A stretch of DNA of 64,000 nucleotides from the NCBI GenBank assembly GCA_005884005.1, contig VAWI01000011.1, forward strand, positions 42,030 through 106,029, in the 5' to 3' direction. Positions 43,523 through 52,959 of this stretch are shown here, in pieces. Source of the stretch: Actinomycetota bacterium (GTDB lineage Bacteria > Actinomycetota > Thermoleophilia > Gaiellales > Gaiellaceae). The notes below the pieces were generated by a model. The model saw only the letters and a program-made list of their open reading frames with translations, was not told the origin of the DNA and ran no database searches. A program made the position numbers and the translations under genes. Positions within the stretch are counted from its first letter, which is position 1. Each line of letters starts with the position of its first letter.

Positions 43523-43984
43523 ATGAGAGTTGCAGTCGCGTTCGACCACCGCGGCGTACGTCTGCGCGACGCCGTCCTATCGGAGCTCGACGCGCTTGGC
43601 CACGAGACGTTCGACCTCGGCGTCGACACCGCGGCGGTGCGGATCGACTATCCCGACAAGGCGCAAGAGCTCGGGCAGCTGCTCCAGAACGGCGACGCCG
43701 AGCGCGGAATCCTCGTCTGTGGCTCCGGTGTCGGCGCTTCTGTCGCGGTCTGCAAGCTCGACGGGATCCGGGGCGCTATGTGCCACGACGTCTACTCGGC
43801 GCACCAGGGAGTCGAGCACGACGACATGAACGTCCTCTGCCTGGGCTCGGAGGTCGTCGGCCCGGCGCTGACGGTCGACCTGATGCGCGCCTTCTTGCAC
43901 GCGCGCTTCGACGGCGGTGAGCCGTACGCAACCAGGCTCCGGAAGATCGAGGAAATCGAGAAGGGAAATACAGCAAATGTCTAA
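43523..43984 (+). CDS. rpiB: ribose-5-phosphate isomerase B
   Basis: RpiB/LacAB-family sugar isomerase (153 aa) interconverting ribose 5-phosphate and ribulose 5-phosphate. The N terminus VAVAFDHRGVRLRD carries the phosphate-binding loop, and the active-site cysteine lies in GILVCGSGVGASVA near residue 69. The C-terminal FLHARFDGGEPYATRLRKI is typical of the family. First gene of the pentose phosphate operon; its end overlaps the transaldolase start by 8 nt. Confidence 0.93.
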   Translation: MRVAVAFDHRGVRLRDAVLSELDALGHETFDLGVDTAAVRIDYPDKAQELGQLLQNGDAERGILVCGSGVGASVAVCKLDGIRGAMCHDVYSAHQGVEHDDMNVLCLGSEVVGPALTVDLMRAFLHARFDGGEPYATRLRKIEEIEKGNTANV

Positions 43985-45083
43985 ATCACGACTCCACCAA
44001 TTGTCCGAGCTCGGTCAGAGCGTCTGGATCGACTACCTGTCCCGGGAAATGCTTCGGACCGGCGAGCTCGAGCGGCTGATGCGCGACGACGCAGTCGTCG
44101 GCATCACCTCGAACCCGACCATCTTTCAGAAGGCGATTTCGCAGGGTGAGCGCTACGACGAGCAGATTCGCGCCTGCCTCGGCGAAACGGACGACCCGAA
44201 GGAGATCTTCTGGCGTCTGGCCGAGAAGGACGTCGGCGACGCGTGCGACGTGCTCCGTCCCGTCTGGGATGCCGGCCAAGGCCGGGACGGCTACGTCTCG
44301 ATCGAGGTCGACCCCAACCTCGCAGGTGACACGGACAGGACGATCGCCGAAGCGCGGCGCCTCCACGCCGAGATCGACCGGCCGAACCTGTTCGTGAAGA
44401 TTCCCGCGACGAAAGCAGGCCTGCCCGCGATCGAGGAGATGATCGCGAGCGGCAAGAACATCAACGTCACCCTGATCTTCTCGCTCGAGCGCTACGCCGA
44501 GGTCGCCGAGGCCTACATCCGCGGGCTCGAGCGGCTGGTCGAGTCCGGCGGCGACCCCTCGCAGGTCGCCTCGGTCGCGAGCTTCTTCGTCTCGCGGGTG
44601 GACACGGAGACCGATAAGCGTCTCGACGAGCTCGGCGGCCACGACGACCTGAAGGGCAAACTGGCGATCGCGAACGCAAAGCTCGCCTACCAGCGCTACA
44701 AGGAGCTTTTCTCCGGCGACCGGTGGGCGCCGCTCGGGGCGAAGGGCGCGACGACTCAGCGCTGCCTCTGGGCCTCCACCTCGACGAAGAACCCGGACTA
44801 CCGCGACGTGATGTACGTGGAGGAGCTGATCGGTCCCGAGACCGTGAACACGATGCCCGAGGAGACGATCCGGGCCTTCCAGGACCACGGCGAGGTCGCG
44901 CTGACGCTCGAGCACGGCCTCGAGGAGGCGAAGCGCCTCTTCGAGCAGCTCGCGGAGGCGGGCATCGACTACGGCGACGTCGTCCGCGTGCTGGAGGAGG
45001 AAGGCGTCCAGAAGTTCGCCGACTCGTTCGCCGAGCTGCTCGACGGCATCCGCGCGAAGCGCGGCGAGCTCGCGGCGGCGTGA
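43977..45083 (+). CDS. tal: transaldolase
   Basis: 368-aa actinobacterial-type transaldolase (Tal-type, longer than the E. coli form). Start MSKSRLHQLSELGQSVWIDYL. The substrate-binding phrase GITSNPTIFQKAI lies near residue 41, EVDPNLAGDT near residue 112 and the Schiff-base lysine in LFVKIPATKAG near residue 140. Late segments SFFVSRVDTETDK and QRCLWASTSTKNPDY are conserved. The stop overlaps the next start as GTGA. Confidence 0.94.
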   Translation: MSKSRLHQLSELGQSVWIDYLSREMLRTGELERLMRDDAVVGITSNPTIFQKAISQGERYDEQIRACLGETDDPKEIFWRLAEKDVGDACDVLRPVWDAGQGRDGYVSIEVDPNLAGDTDRTIAEARRLHAEIDRPNLFVKIPATKAGLPAIEEMIASGKNINVTLIFSLERYAEVAEAYIRGLERLVESGGDPSQVASVASFFVSRVDTETDKRLDELGGHDDLKGKLAIANAKLAYQRYKELFSGDRWAPLGAKGATTQRCLWASTSTKNPDYRDVMYVEELIGPETVNTMPEETIRAFQDHGEVALTLEHGLEEAKRLFEQLAEAGIDYGDVVRVLEEEGVQKFADSFAELLDGIRAKRGELAAA

Positions 45084-45880
45084 TCGCAAGCAAAGAAGAT
45101 CAGCTTCATCGGGAGGTCGTCGGCGAGGGCCCGCCGGTTGTGCTCGTGCACGCCGGGATCTGCGACAGCCGCATGTGGGATCCGCAATGGGAGAGCTTCC
45201 GGCGGGCGCACCGGGTCGTTCGCTACGACCTGCGCGGGTTCGGGCGCTCTCCGCTGGTGCCGGGACGCTACTCGCCTCCTGGAGAGCTGATCGCGCTACT
45301 GGACGAGCTCGCGCTCGGACCCGCCGCGCTCGTCGGCGCTTCGATGGGAGGCGGCATTTCTCTTCAGGTCGCGGTCGCGCGGCCTGACCTCGTCTCGGCG
45401 CTCGTCCTCGTCGGCTCCGGCGTGCGCGGGCACGGCTGGTCCGACTACGTGACCCGCTCATGGGCCGCGGAGGAAGCCGCTTTCGAGCGCGGGGACCTGG
45501 ATGCGGCGGTCGAGGTGAACCTGGAGACGTGGGTGGACGGGCCGGATCGCTCGCCCGACGAGGTCGATCCCGAGGTCCGCAGCAGGGTGGCCGAGATGCA
45601 GCGGAACGCCTTCGAGCTTGCGCTCGACTGCCCGGACGCGCAGGAGGAGGTGCTCGTGCTGGACATCGGCGACCGCCTCGACGAGATCTCTGTACCGACG
45701 CTCGCGGTCGTCGGCGAGTACGACGTCCCGGACGTACACATGATTGCCGAGCGTCTGGAGCGAGAAATCGGCGCCACTCGAGTGACGATCGACGGCGCCG
45801 CTCACCTGCCGAACCTGGAGCAGCCCCGCGAGTTCGACGACCTCGTGCTCGCGTTCCTCGCAGGGCTCGAGGCCGAATAA
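45080..45880 (+). CDS. alpha/beta-hydrolase in the pentose phosphate operon
   Basis: 266-aa serine hydrolase with oxyanion region VVLVHAGICDSRMWD near residue 22, nucleophile elbow GASMGGGIS near residue 94 (Ser96), acid residue near GEYDVPD and catalytic His in DGAAHLPNLEQP near residue 240. This resembles 3-oxoadipate enol-lactonase-type hydrolases. It is embedded between tal and pgi with a 4-nt overlap to tal. The operon contains zwf and gnd but no recognisable 6-phosphogluconolactonase, so a lactonase role is a reasonable but unproven guess. GTG 45080 is the start. Confidence 0.8.
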   Translation: MIASKEDQLHREVVGEGPPVVLVHAGICDSRMWDPQWESFRRAHRVVRYDLRGFGRSPLVPGRYSPPGELIALLDELALGPAALVGASMGGGISLQVAVARPDLVSALVLVGSGVRGHGWSDYVTRSWAAEEAAFERGDLDAAVEVNLETWVDGPDRSPDEVDPEVRSRVAEMQRNAFELALDCPDAQEEVLVLDIGDRLDEISVPTLAVVGEYDVPDVHMIAERLEREIGATRVTIDGAAHLPNLEQPREFDDLVLAFLAGLEAE

Positions 45881-45882
45881 CC

Positions 45883-47247
45883 GTGCCCGTCGCGACGGAA
45901 CAGCTCGTCGAGCGGATCTGGGAACGCGACCCGACGGTCTGGACCGGCTCGGGCGAGGAGAAATGGCTCGGCTGGCTCGACGAGCCCCAGCGGATGCGGG
46001 AGCGGATCGGCGACCTGCAGCGCTTCGCGGACGAGGTCGGCTCCCCGGGGGTGATCGACACCTTCGTCCTGCTCGGCATGGGTGGCTCGAGCCTGGCGCC
46101 GATCGTGCTCAAGCGAAGCTTCGGCGAGCGCTCGCTGCACGTGCTCGACACGACGCACCCGGCCATGATCCGGCACTCGCTCGAGATGCTCGATCTCGAC
46201 CGGACGCTCTTCATCGCCTCGTCAAAGTCGGGGACGACCCTGGAGACGCGCTCCCACCTCGACTTCTTCTGGGAGCGAAACGGCGGCCGCGGCGAGTTCT
46301 TCGTGGCGATCACCGACCCGGGCTCCGAGCTCGAGAGTCTTGCTCGCGAGCGCGACTTCCTCGAGGTCTTCGCCGGCGAGCCGACGATCGGCGGGCGCTA
46401 CTCGGCGCTGTCGCCGTTCGGGATGGTGCCGGCGGCGCTGCTTGGGATCGATCTCGAGCGCCTGCTCGAGCGCACCGCGGAGATGGCCGAGGCGTGCCGC
46501 TTCGCCGAGGGCAATCCGGGCCTCGAACTCGGCCAGCAGCTCGGGGAGGGCTGGCGCCAGGGCCGCGACAAGGTTTGCATCGACGAGACCGAGGGCGGCT
46601 TCGGCCTCTGGGCCGAGCAGCTGATCGCCGAATCGACCGGCAAGAACGGCAGGGGCCTCGTCCCCGCGCCGGGAGAGTCTCCGGATGGGCCGGACCGCCA
46701 GCGCGGCGAGGTGCGGCTCGAGGATCCGTACGAGCTCGGCCAGGAGTTCTTCCGCTGGGAGTTCGCGGTCGCCGTCGCCGGCTCATACCTCGAGATCAAC
46801 CCCTTCGACCAGCCGAATGTTCAAGCGGCCAAGGACAAGACGAACGAGGTGCTACAGGGTGGCGACGTCGAGCTGGAGCCGGAATCCTCGCCCGAGGAGC
46901 TGTTCGCGCAGGCCAACCAAGGCGACTATGTCGCGGTCCAGGCCTTCATCGACCCGAGGCAGGAGGCGAAGCTGCAGCCGCTGGTCGAGCGGGCCCGTCA
47001 GGAGACGGGTTGCGTCGTCACGCACGGGCTCGGCCCGCGCTATCTGCACTCGACCGGCCAGTTGCACAAGGGCGGCCCCAATACAGGTCTCTTCCTGCAG
47101 GTCGTCGACGACCAGGGCGAGGAGCTCCCGATTCCCGGCAAGCCCTTCGGGTTCGCGCGGCTGATCCGCGCACAGGCGGCAGGCGACTTCGAATCCCTCA
47201 AGGAGCGCGGCCGCCGCGTCGCGCGCATTCGACTGGAGGACATCTGA
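45883..47247 (+). CDS. pgi: glucose-6-phosphate isomerase
   Basis: 454-aa sugar isomerase with two SIS-like subdomains. Visible motifs: GMGGSSLAPIVLKRSF near residue 67, SSKSGTTLETRSHLDFF near residue 114, GGRYSALSPFGMVPAAL near residue 170 and a C-terminal helix region with THGLGPRYLHSTGQLHKGGP near residue 380. The form is the short one found next to tal and gnd in Actinobacteria and Cyanobacteria, where it is sometimes fused to transaldolase. GTG 45883 is 2 nt after the hydrolase stop. Confidence 0.92.
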   Translation: MPVATEQLVERIWERDPTVWTGSGEEKWLGWLDEPQRMRERIGDLQRFADEVGSPGVIDTFVLLGMGGSSLAPIVLKRSFGERSLHVLDTTHPAMIRHSLEMLDLDRTLFIASSKSGTTLETRSHLDFFWERNGGRGEFFVAITDPGSELESLARERDFLEVFAGEPTIGGRYSALSPFGMVPAALLGIDLERLLERTAEMAEACRFAEGNPGLELGQQLGEGWRQGRDKVCIDETEGGFGLWAEQLIAESTGKNGRGLVPAPGESPDGPDRQRGEVRLEDPYELGQEFFRWEFAVAVAGSYLEINPFDQPNVQAAKDKTNEVLQGGDVELEPESSPEELFAQANQGDYVAVQAFIDPRQEAKLQPLVERARQETGCVVTHGLGPRYLHSTGQLHKGGPNTGLFLQVVDDQGEELPIPGKPFGFARLIRAQAAGDFESLKERGRRVARIRLEDI

Positions 47248-48146
47248 TGCAGCTCGGAATGATCGGCCTCGGCCGGATGGGAAACGGGATGACGGAGCGT
47301 CTCCGCGGGGGCGGGCACGAGATCCAGACGTACGATCCGAAGGTCGACTCGACCGCGGGCTCACTCGAAGAGCTGGCGCAGCAGCTCGAGAAGCCGCGCG
47401 CCGTCTGGATGATGATCCCGGCCGGGAAGATCACGGAGGACACGTTCCAGCAGCTACTCGGAATCCTCGACGAAGGCGACACGATCGTCGACGGCGGCAA
47501 CTCGAACTTCCACGACTCGAAGCGCCGCTATGACCAAGCGCAGCAGAAGGGCATCAACTTCATTGATGTCGGCGTGTCCGGCGGGATCTGGGGGCTCGAA
47601 GTCGGTTTCTGCCTGATGGCGGGTGGTGACGACGAGCCGGTCGAGCGCCTGGAGCCGATCTTGGAGACGCTCGCACCCGAGGACGGCTACGCGCACGTCG
47701 GCCCGAGCGGCGCGGGGCACTTCGTGAAGATGGTCCACAACGGGATCGAGTACGGGCTGATGCAGTCCTACGCGGAAGGCTTCGAGATCATGGACCACTC
47801 GGAGTACGAGTTCGACCTGCACCAGATCTCCGGCATCTGGCGCTATGGCTCGGTTGTACGCAGCTGGCTGCTCGAGCTGCTTCACTCGGCCTTCGAGCAG
47901 CACGGCTCGCAGCTCGATGATATCGCGCCCTACGTGGAGGACTCGGGCGAGGGCCGCTGGACGCTGGACGAGGCGATCAAGATGAGCGTGCCGGCGCCGG
48001 TGCTTGCCGCCTCGCTCTTCGCTCGCTTTGCCTCGCGCGACGAGATCAAGTTCTCGGCCAAGGTCGCCGCGGCGCTGCGAAATCAGTTCGGCGGCCACGC
48101 GATTCGCGCGGTCGAGAAGGCGAAGGCCGGCCCCGACCCCCGCTGA
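47247..48146 (+). CDS. gnd: 6-phosphogluconate dehydrogenase, decarboxylating (short form)
   Basis: 299 aa, much shorter than the 470-aa E. coli Gnd, as in the GntZ/YqeC-like group, often NAD-dependent. The dinucleotide motif GLGRMGNGM is at residues 7-15, DGGNSNFHDSKRR near residue 80, GVSGGIWGLEVGFCLMAGG near residue 108, and the substrate-binding GPSGAGHFVKMVHNGIEYG near residue 152 with the catalytic Lys. It joins the pgi stop as TGATG and overlaps zwf likewise. Confidence 0.94.
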   Translation: MQLGMIGLGRMGNGMTERLRGGGHEIQTYDPKVDSTAGSLEELAQQLEKPRAVWMMIPAGKITEDTFQQLLGILDEGDTIVDGGNSNFHDSKRRYDQAQQKGINFIDVGVSGGIWGLEVGFCLMAGGDDEPVERLEPILETLAPEDGYAHVGPSGAGHFVKMVHNGIEYGLMQSYAEGFEIMDHSEYEFDLHQISGIWRYGSVVRSWLLELLHSAFEQHGSQLDDIAPYVEDSGEGRWTLDEAIKMSVPAPVLAASLFARFASRDEIKFSAKVAAALRNQFGGHAIRAVEKAKAGPDPR

Positions 48147-49669
48147 TGGCGCTCGCGGAGGATCAGCGGATCGAAAACCCGTTGCTGGAGGGGCTCCAGC
48201 TCTCGCGCCGGCCTGAGCCCTGCGCAATGGTGATCTTCGGCGCTTCGGGCGACCTGACGAAACGCAAGCTCTTTCCGGCGCTCTACTCGCTCGCGTACAG
48301 ACAGCTTCTGCCCGAGAAGTTCGGCATCGTCGGCGTCGCCCGGACCGAGGAGAGCGACGACGAGTTCCGGGAGCGGATGAAGGCCGCCGTGCAGGAGTTC
48401 GGACGCGACGACTTCCGCGACGACGTCTGGGAGTGGCTGGCCGACGGGATGCACTACGTCGCCGGCACGGCCGAGGACGGGGACGACGTGTTCGTCCACA
48501 TCGACGAAACGCTGACGGACTTCGACCGGGACCGCGGCACCAGCGGCAACCGTGTCCACTACCTGGCCGTCCCGCCGCCGGCCTTCGAGACGATCGTCAA
48601 GGGAATCGGCAAGCACCGCTCGAAGCAGGGCTGGACGCGGCTGATCGTCGAGAAGCCGTTCGGTCATGACCTGCAGTCGGCGCAGGAGCTGAACACGCTT
48701 CTGCACAAGCACTTCGATGAGAACGAGATCTTCCGGATCGACCACTACCTCGGCAAGGAGACCGTCCAGAACATGCTGGCGCTCCGGTTCGCGAACGGGA
48801 TCTTCGAGCCGATCTGGAACCGCCAGTTCGTCGATCACATCCAGATCACGGTCGCGGAGACGATCGGGATCGAAGGGCGGGCCGACTACTACGAGCACGC
48901 GGGCGCGATCCGCGACATCTTCCAGAACCACTTGCTGCAGCTGATCGCGCTGACCGCGATGGAGCCGCCGATCGACTTCGCCGCCGATTCGGTCCGGAAC
49001 GAGAAGGTCAAGGTGCTGAAGTCGATGCACACCCCCGGACCGAAGCACGTCGTGCGCGGGCAGTACGGCCTCGGCTACATCGAGGGCCAGGAGGTGCCGG
49101 GTTACCGCGAGGAGCAGGGTGTCGACCCGAGCTCGATGACGGAGACGTTCATCGCGGCGAAGCTGTTCATCGACAACTGGCGGTGGGCCGACACCCCGAT
49201 CTACATCCGCGCCGGCAAGCGGCTGGCGCGCCGCGAGACGACGATCGCGATCCAGTTCAAGGGCGCGCCGCACCCGCCGTTCGAGGAGGCGGCGGCGGAA
49301 GGGCTACGCCCGAACGTGCTGTTGATCCACATCCAGCCCGACGAAGGTGTCTCTCTCGCGATCGGGGCGAAGGTTCCCGGCCAGGGGCTACAGATCCGGA
49401 CCGTGCACATGGACTTCCTGTACGGCGGCGCGTTCCGCACCGACCTGCCTGAGGCGTACGAGCGGCTGCTGATCGATTGTATGCGCGGCGACGCGTCGCT
49501 CTTCACGCGCGAGGACGAGGTGATCGAGCAGTGGCAGCTCGTTGACGCGATCGTCGCCTTCTGGCGGCGCGACCGGCCGTCGTTTCCGAACTACGCGGCC
49601 GGAACCTGGGGGCCGCCGAGCTCCGACGAGCTACTGCGCCGCGACGGACGCTCATGGCGTCGGCATTGA
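48146..49669 (+). CDS. zwf: glucose-6-phosphate 1-dehydrogenase
   Basis: 507-aa first enzyme of the oxidative pentose phosphate pathway. NADP loop VIFGASGDLTKRKLFPAL near residue 29; active-site RIDHYLGKETVQNML near residue 197; RFANGIFEPIWN; C-terminal YIRAGKRLARRETTIAI. The start ATG overlaps the gnd stop as TGATG and opcA follows 28 bp downstream. Confidence 0.96.
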   Translation: MALAEDQRIENPLLEGLQLSRRPEPCAMVIFGASGDLTKRKLFPALYSLAYRQLLPEKFGIVGVARTEESDDEFRERMKAAVQEFGRDDFRDDVWEWLADGMHYVAGTAEDGDDVFVHIDETLTDFDRDRGTSGNRVHYLAVPPPAFETIVKGIGKHRSKQGWTRLIVEKPFGHDLQSAQELNTLLHKHFDENEIFRIDHYLGKETVQNMLALRFANGIFEPIWNRQFVDHIQITVAETIGIEGRADYYEHAGAIRDIFQNHLLQLIALTAMEPPIDFAADSVRNEKVKVLKSMHTPGPKHVVRGQYGLGYIEGQEVPGYREEQGVDPSSMTETFIAAKLFIDNWRWADTPIYIRAGKRLARRETTIAIQFKGAPHPPFEEAAAEGLRPNVLLIHIQPDEGVSLAIGAKVPGQGLQIRTVHMDFLYGGAFRTDLPEAYERLLIDCMRGDASLFTREDEVIEQWQLVDAIVAFWRRDRPSFPNYAAGTWGPPSSDELLRRDGRSWRRH

Positions 49670-49697
49670 TCACTCACACGGATTCGGCTGATTCGCG

Positions 49698-50561
49698 GTG
49701 CCGATCCCAGGCGGACCCTCAGTGGCGACGGCACTAGACACGGTCTCGGCGATCGAGCGCAAGCTCGCGGCGCTCCGCCTCGCCGATGAGGGCTCCCGCC
49801 TGCGCACGAACGTGATGACGCACATCGCTTGGGTGCCTGAGGAATGGGTCGAGGCGGCCGAGGACGTCCTCGCCGGGCTTGCGGAGCGCCATCCGTCGCG
49901 CACGATCGTGCTCTTTCCCCAGTCGGCCGGCGCAGGTCTCGAGGGGAAAGTGGAGTCCGAATCCTTTCCGATGAGCGAGGGCTTGACCATCTGCACGGAC
50001 ACGATCCGCATCCGCCTGCACGGCACGAGCGCCGAGCACCCGGCAAGCGTCGTCGAGCCGCTCCTCGTCCCCGATCTGCCCGTCTTCCTGCGCTGGCGGG
50101 GCGTGCCGCCGTTCGGTGAGTCCGCGTTCGACGAGCTCATCGGCGTCGCAGACCGGCTGATCGTGGACAGCACCGAGTGGCCGGGCCTGCCGAAGCCTTA
50201 CGCGCGGATGGCGGAGATCTTCGACCGCCTCGCCGTCTCCGACATTGCCTGGGCGCGGACGAGCCGGTGGCGGCCGATGCTCGCCTCGCTCTGGCCGGCG
50301 ATCGCCAAGGTCGAGCGAATCAAGGTCACGGGGACAGAAGCGCAGGCGCAGCTGCTCGCGGGCTGGCTTCGCTCGCGCCTGGACCGGTCGATCGGGCTCG
50401 AGCACGAGCCCTCCAACAAGCTGGTCGGCGTCGAGCTCGACGGCGAGCCCGCGCCGTTTCCGCCCGGCGATCCGCCGATCCCGGCGGACCTGCTCTCGGA
50501 CGAGCTCGACAAGCTTTCCCGCGACCCGGTCTACGAGGCCGCGGTCATCGCCGCCGTCTGA
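49698..50561 (+). CDS. opcA: glucose-6-phosphate dehydrogenase assembly protein OpcA
   Basis: 287 aa. OpcA activates or assembles G6PD in Cyanobacteria and Actinobacteria and always follows zwf. Recognisable segments: LRTNVMTHIAWVPEE near residue 34, the central LLVPDLPVFLRWRGVPPF near residue 120 and ADRLIVDSTEWP near residue 150, then DIAWARTSRWRPMLASLW near residue 183. GTG start at 49698. Last gene of the operon. Confidence 0.92.
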   Translation: MPIPGGPSVATALDTVSAIERKLAALRLADEGSRLRTNVMTHIAWVPEEWVEAAEDVLAGLAERHPSRTIVLFPQSAGAGLEGKVESESFPMSEGLTICTDTIRIRLHGTSAEHPASVVEPLLVPDLPVFLRWRGVPPFGESAFDELIGVADRLIVDSTEWPGLPKPYARMAEIFDRLAVSDIAWARTSRWRPMLASLWPAIAKVERIKVTGTEAQAQLLAGWLRSRLDRSIGLEHEPSNKLVGVELDGEPAPFPPGDPPIPADLLSDELDKLSRDPVYEAAVIAAV

Positions 50562-50582
50562 CCCGCGTTACGTTCTCCCTCC

Positions 50583-51068
50583 GTGGACGAGTTAAAGGTC
50601 GTGAACGACCTCGCGGACGACGCGTTTCGTCGCCACTACGCCGAGATCTACCGGTTCCTTCGGCGAAGGACGAGCGATCACCACTCTGCGGAGGAACTCG
50701 CTCAGCAGGTGTTCGCCGACGCTGCGGCGAGGCTCCGAGCCGACGGACGGCCGCCCTTGCCCTGGCTCTACGCCGTAGCGAGGAGACGGTTCGCAGATGC
50801 GGTTCGGCGCAGCGTCCGGGATCCCATAGCCCTCGCCGCTCCCGCCGAGGCTGAATACGGGGCGAGGCTCCTAGAGACTCTTCGCTCGGCGCTCGACAGG
50901 CTTCCGGCACGACAGCGCGAGGTCGTCGTGCTGAAGCTCTGGCGCGGTGTGCCGTTCGCCGAGATCGCCCGACTGGTCGGAACGTCTGAGGAAGCGGCGC
51001 GAATGCGGTTCTCGCGTGGCCTCGCAACCCTGCGCGCCGTGCTCACTGAGGAGGGAATCGACCCATGA
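50583..51068 (+). CDS. ECF-type RNA polymerase sigma factor
   Basis: 161 aa with sigma region 2 (FRRHYAEIYRFLRRRTSDHHSAEELAQQ region, residues 15-45, and LPWLYAVARRRFADAVRR near residue 60) and region 4 (LPARQREVVVLKLWRGVPFAEIARLVG near residue 105). GTG 50583 has TACGTT 8 nt upstream and no Shine-Dalgarno, so the message may be leaderless. The next gene overlaps by 4 nt and encodes a single-pass membrane protein, the expected place for an anti-sigma factor. Confidence 0.9.
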   Translation: MDELKVVNDLADDAFRRHYAEIYRFLRRRTSDHHSAEELAQQVFADAAARLRADGRPPLPWLYAVARRRFADAVRRSVRDPIALAAPAEAEYGARLLETLRSALDRLPARQREVVVLKLWRGVPFAEIARLVGTSEEAARMRFSRGLATLRAVLTEEGIDP

Positions 51069-52414
51069 CCGCAATGCTCGATCACGAAGTCCTCGAGTTG
51101 CTCGCGGACGACCCGGAATTGCTCGCGCTCGCCGACGCAGTCGCCGCTGCGCGGGAGCCAGTCAAGGTCAGGCGCCGCGTGTCGCGGACGGTGCTCGCAG
51201 GAGCCGTCGTTCTCGCTGCAGCGCTTGTGATTGCGCTGGTCGCTCCTTGGAACGGCGGCCATCGGACGCTCGTGGATCGCGCGATGGCGGCGATCGGGGA
51301 CGAGCCCGTGCTGCACGCGATCACGCGCGAGACGAGCTCAGCCGGCTTGACGGTCGTCGACCTGGCGACAGGGAAGCGGGCGCCGCTGCAATCGGTGGTC
51401 GAGCAGGAGATCTGGTACGACCAGGCGCGCGGGCTCGCGCACACGATTACGCGTCGGGACGGCCGCCTCAGCGATGACGTGCTCGAGACGCCGGCCGGGG
51501 GCTTCTCGATCGACGGTCCGGTGATCACGTGCGCCTGGATTGCCCGCCACCCGGTCGAAGCGACGAAAGAGCGTGTCAGCTGCCGATTCGACGGCAAGAA
51601 CGGGACGACGCCGCGAGACGTGCCAGAGCAGCCGCCGTCGGTTGACCCGGCTCTCGGCGGCTTCCTCACCCAGTACCGCGACGCGCTGGCCGGCGGCCAG
51701 GTGCACAAGACGGGTGAGGGTGAGGTCGATGGAACGCCGGTCTATTGGCTGTCGATTCCTATCGAGGTGCCGACCGACCCGACCGCGCCGCCCAGCCCAT
51801 CGATCGACGAGCGGGAGGTCGTGGCCGTCGATCGCGACAGTTACCGGCCCGTGCTGGTGAAGACGCTCTTCAACGGCTCCGAGGCCCGCGCGTACCACGT
51901 CATCGAAATCGGCAGCGTGAGCCGAGCGGAGGCGGACTTCTCGAAACCCGAGCTTCGTCCGGCACGCGAGCGGGTCACGGCGGGCGGGGTGAAGTCGCAG
52001 GCCGAGATCAAGGCCTCTCAGGCTGCGAGCGTTCTCGGCCGGCCCGCGCTCTGGCTCGGCAAGGAATTCGACAACCTGACGCTGTCGTCGGTCGAGCGCC
52101 AGACGATCACGACGGGTTACCTGCGCTCGACCGGCCTGCCGCCGCGGATCGACGACGCCGTCCGTTTCACCTATACGGACACGCAGGGAAACCACTTTCG
52201 CCTGGAAGAGTCCTTACGGCCGGAGTTTGGCTTTGGCTGGGGCTTCGTCTCGAACTGGATGCCCGAAGGGCCCGCCCCCGGCGAACTCGTCCTCGACGGC
52301 GGTTTCGAAGGCTTCATGGTTCGCGACGGCCTCTACATCGCGATTCAATCATTCGGCGTTCTCGAAATCGACCAAACGATCGCGGCTGCGCAAGCCCTGG
52401 TGCCTGTCGGCTGA
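51065..52414 (+). CDS. single-pass membrane protein, candidate anti-sigma factor
   Basis: 449 aa. A cytoplasmic N-terminal ~38 residues is rich in Asp/Glu/Leu (HEVLELLADDPELLALADAV); one helix (VLAGAVVLAAALVIALVAPW, about residues 43-62) follows, then a large extracellular region of about 385 residues without a recognised domain. The short N terminus is too small for a classical zinc anti-sigma domain, but gene order and the 4-nt overlap with the ECF sigma gene suggest regulation of that factor. No HxxxCxxC motif is present. Confidence 0.65.
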   Translation: MTAMLDHEVLELLADDPELLALADAVAAAREPVKVRRRVSRTVLAGAVVLAAALVIALVAPWNGGHRTLVDRAMAAIGDEPVLHAITRETSSAGLTVVDLATGKRAPLQSVVEQEIWYDQARGLAHTITRRDGRLSDDVLETPAGGFSIDGPVITCAWIARHPVEATKERVSCRFDGKNGTTPRDVPEQPPSVDPALGGFLTQYRDALAGGQVHKTGEGEVDGTPVYWLSIPIEVPTDPTAPPSPSIDEREVVAVDRDSYRPVLVKTLFNGSEARAYHVIEIGSVSRAEADFSKPELRPARERVTAGGVKSQAEIKASQAASVLGRPALWLGKEFDNLTLSSVERQTITTGYLRSTGLPPRIDDAVRFTYTDTQGNHFRLEESLRPEFGFGWGFVSNWMPEGPAPGELVLDGGFEGFMVRDGLYIAIQSFGVLEIDQTIAAAQALVPVG

Positions 52415-52452
52415 GATGTGACAACGCCGGCCCGCTGCGGCGTAATAAGACC

Positions 52453-52959
52453 GTGAACGCGGAGCAACAGAGCTTCGCCGTCATCGCCGAGCGACACCTC
52501 GACGACGTTCTTGCCTATCTCATGTACCTGACCGCTGACCACGCCCTCGCCGAAGACCTCACGGTCGACACGTTCGAGCGCGCACTTCGCCGTTGGAATC
52601 GCTTCGATGCCCGTCGGGGTGGAGTACGTACCTGGCTCTGCCAGCTTGCGCGCTCGGCGGCGCTCGACCATTTTCGCTCGGAGGCGCGGCGGCTGCGCCG
52701 CGAGGATCGGTACGCAGTGCGCGAGTTGCGGGAGGTGCCGGCGCCGAGCTTCGGCGAAGGCCTCTCCGCCGAGCTCGAGCATGCGCTTGCAGAGCTGTCC
52801 CGGGCAGAACGCGAAGTCGTCGCGCTGCGGGTCGTGCTCGAGCTCGACGGTGACACGGCGGCCCGGATGCTCGGGATCAGTCCGAGCGCGTGCTCGACGC
52901 GGTTGAGCCGCGCGCTCCAGAAGCTGGAAGGGATGGTGAGCGCCGATGCTGTCGCCTGA
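52453..52959 (+). CDS. ECF-type RNA polymerase sigma factor (second)
   Basis: 168 aa, sigma region 2 (YLTADHALAEDLTVDTFERALRR near residue 25; VRTWLCQLARSAALDHFRSEARR near residue 58) and region 4 (LAELSRAEREVVALRVVLELDG near residue 110; TAARMLGISPSACSTRLSRAL). GTG 52453 is preceded by TAATAA at 52443-52448, a possible -10 box. The next gene overlaps by 14 nt. It is not closely similar to the sigma factor at 50583. Confidence 0.9.
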   Translation: MNAEQQSFAVIAERHLDDVLAYLMYLTADHALAEDLTVDTFERALRRWNRFDARRGGVRTWLCQLARSAALDHFRSEARRLRREDRYAVRELREVPAPSFGEGLSAELEHALAELSRAEREVVALRVVLELDGDTAARMLGISPSACSTRLSRALQKLEGMVSADAVA

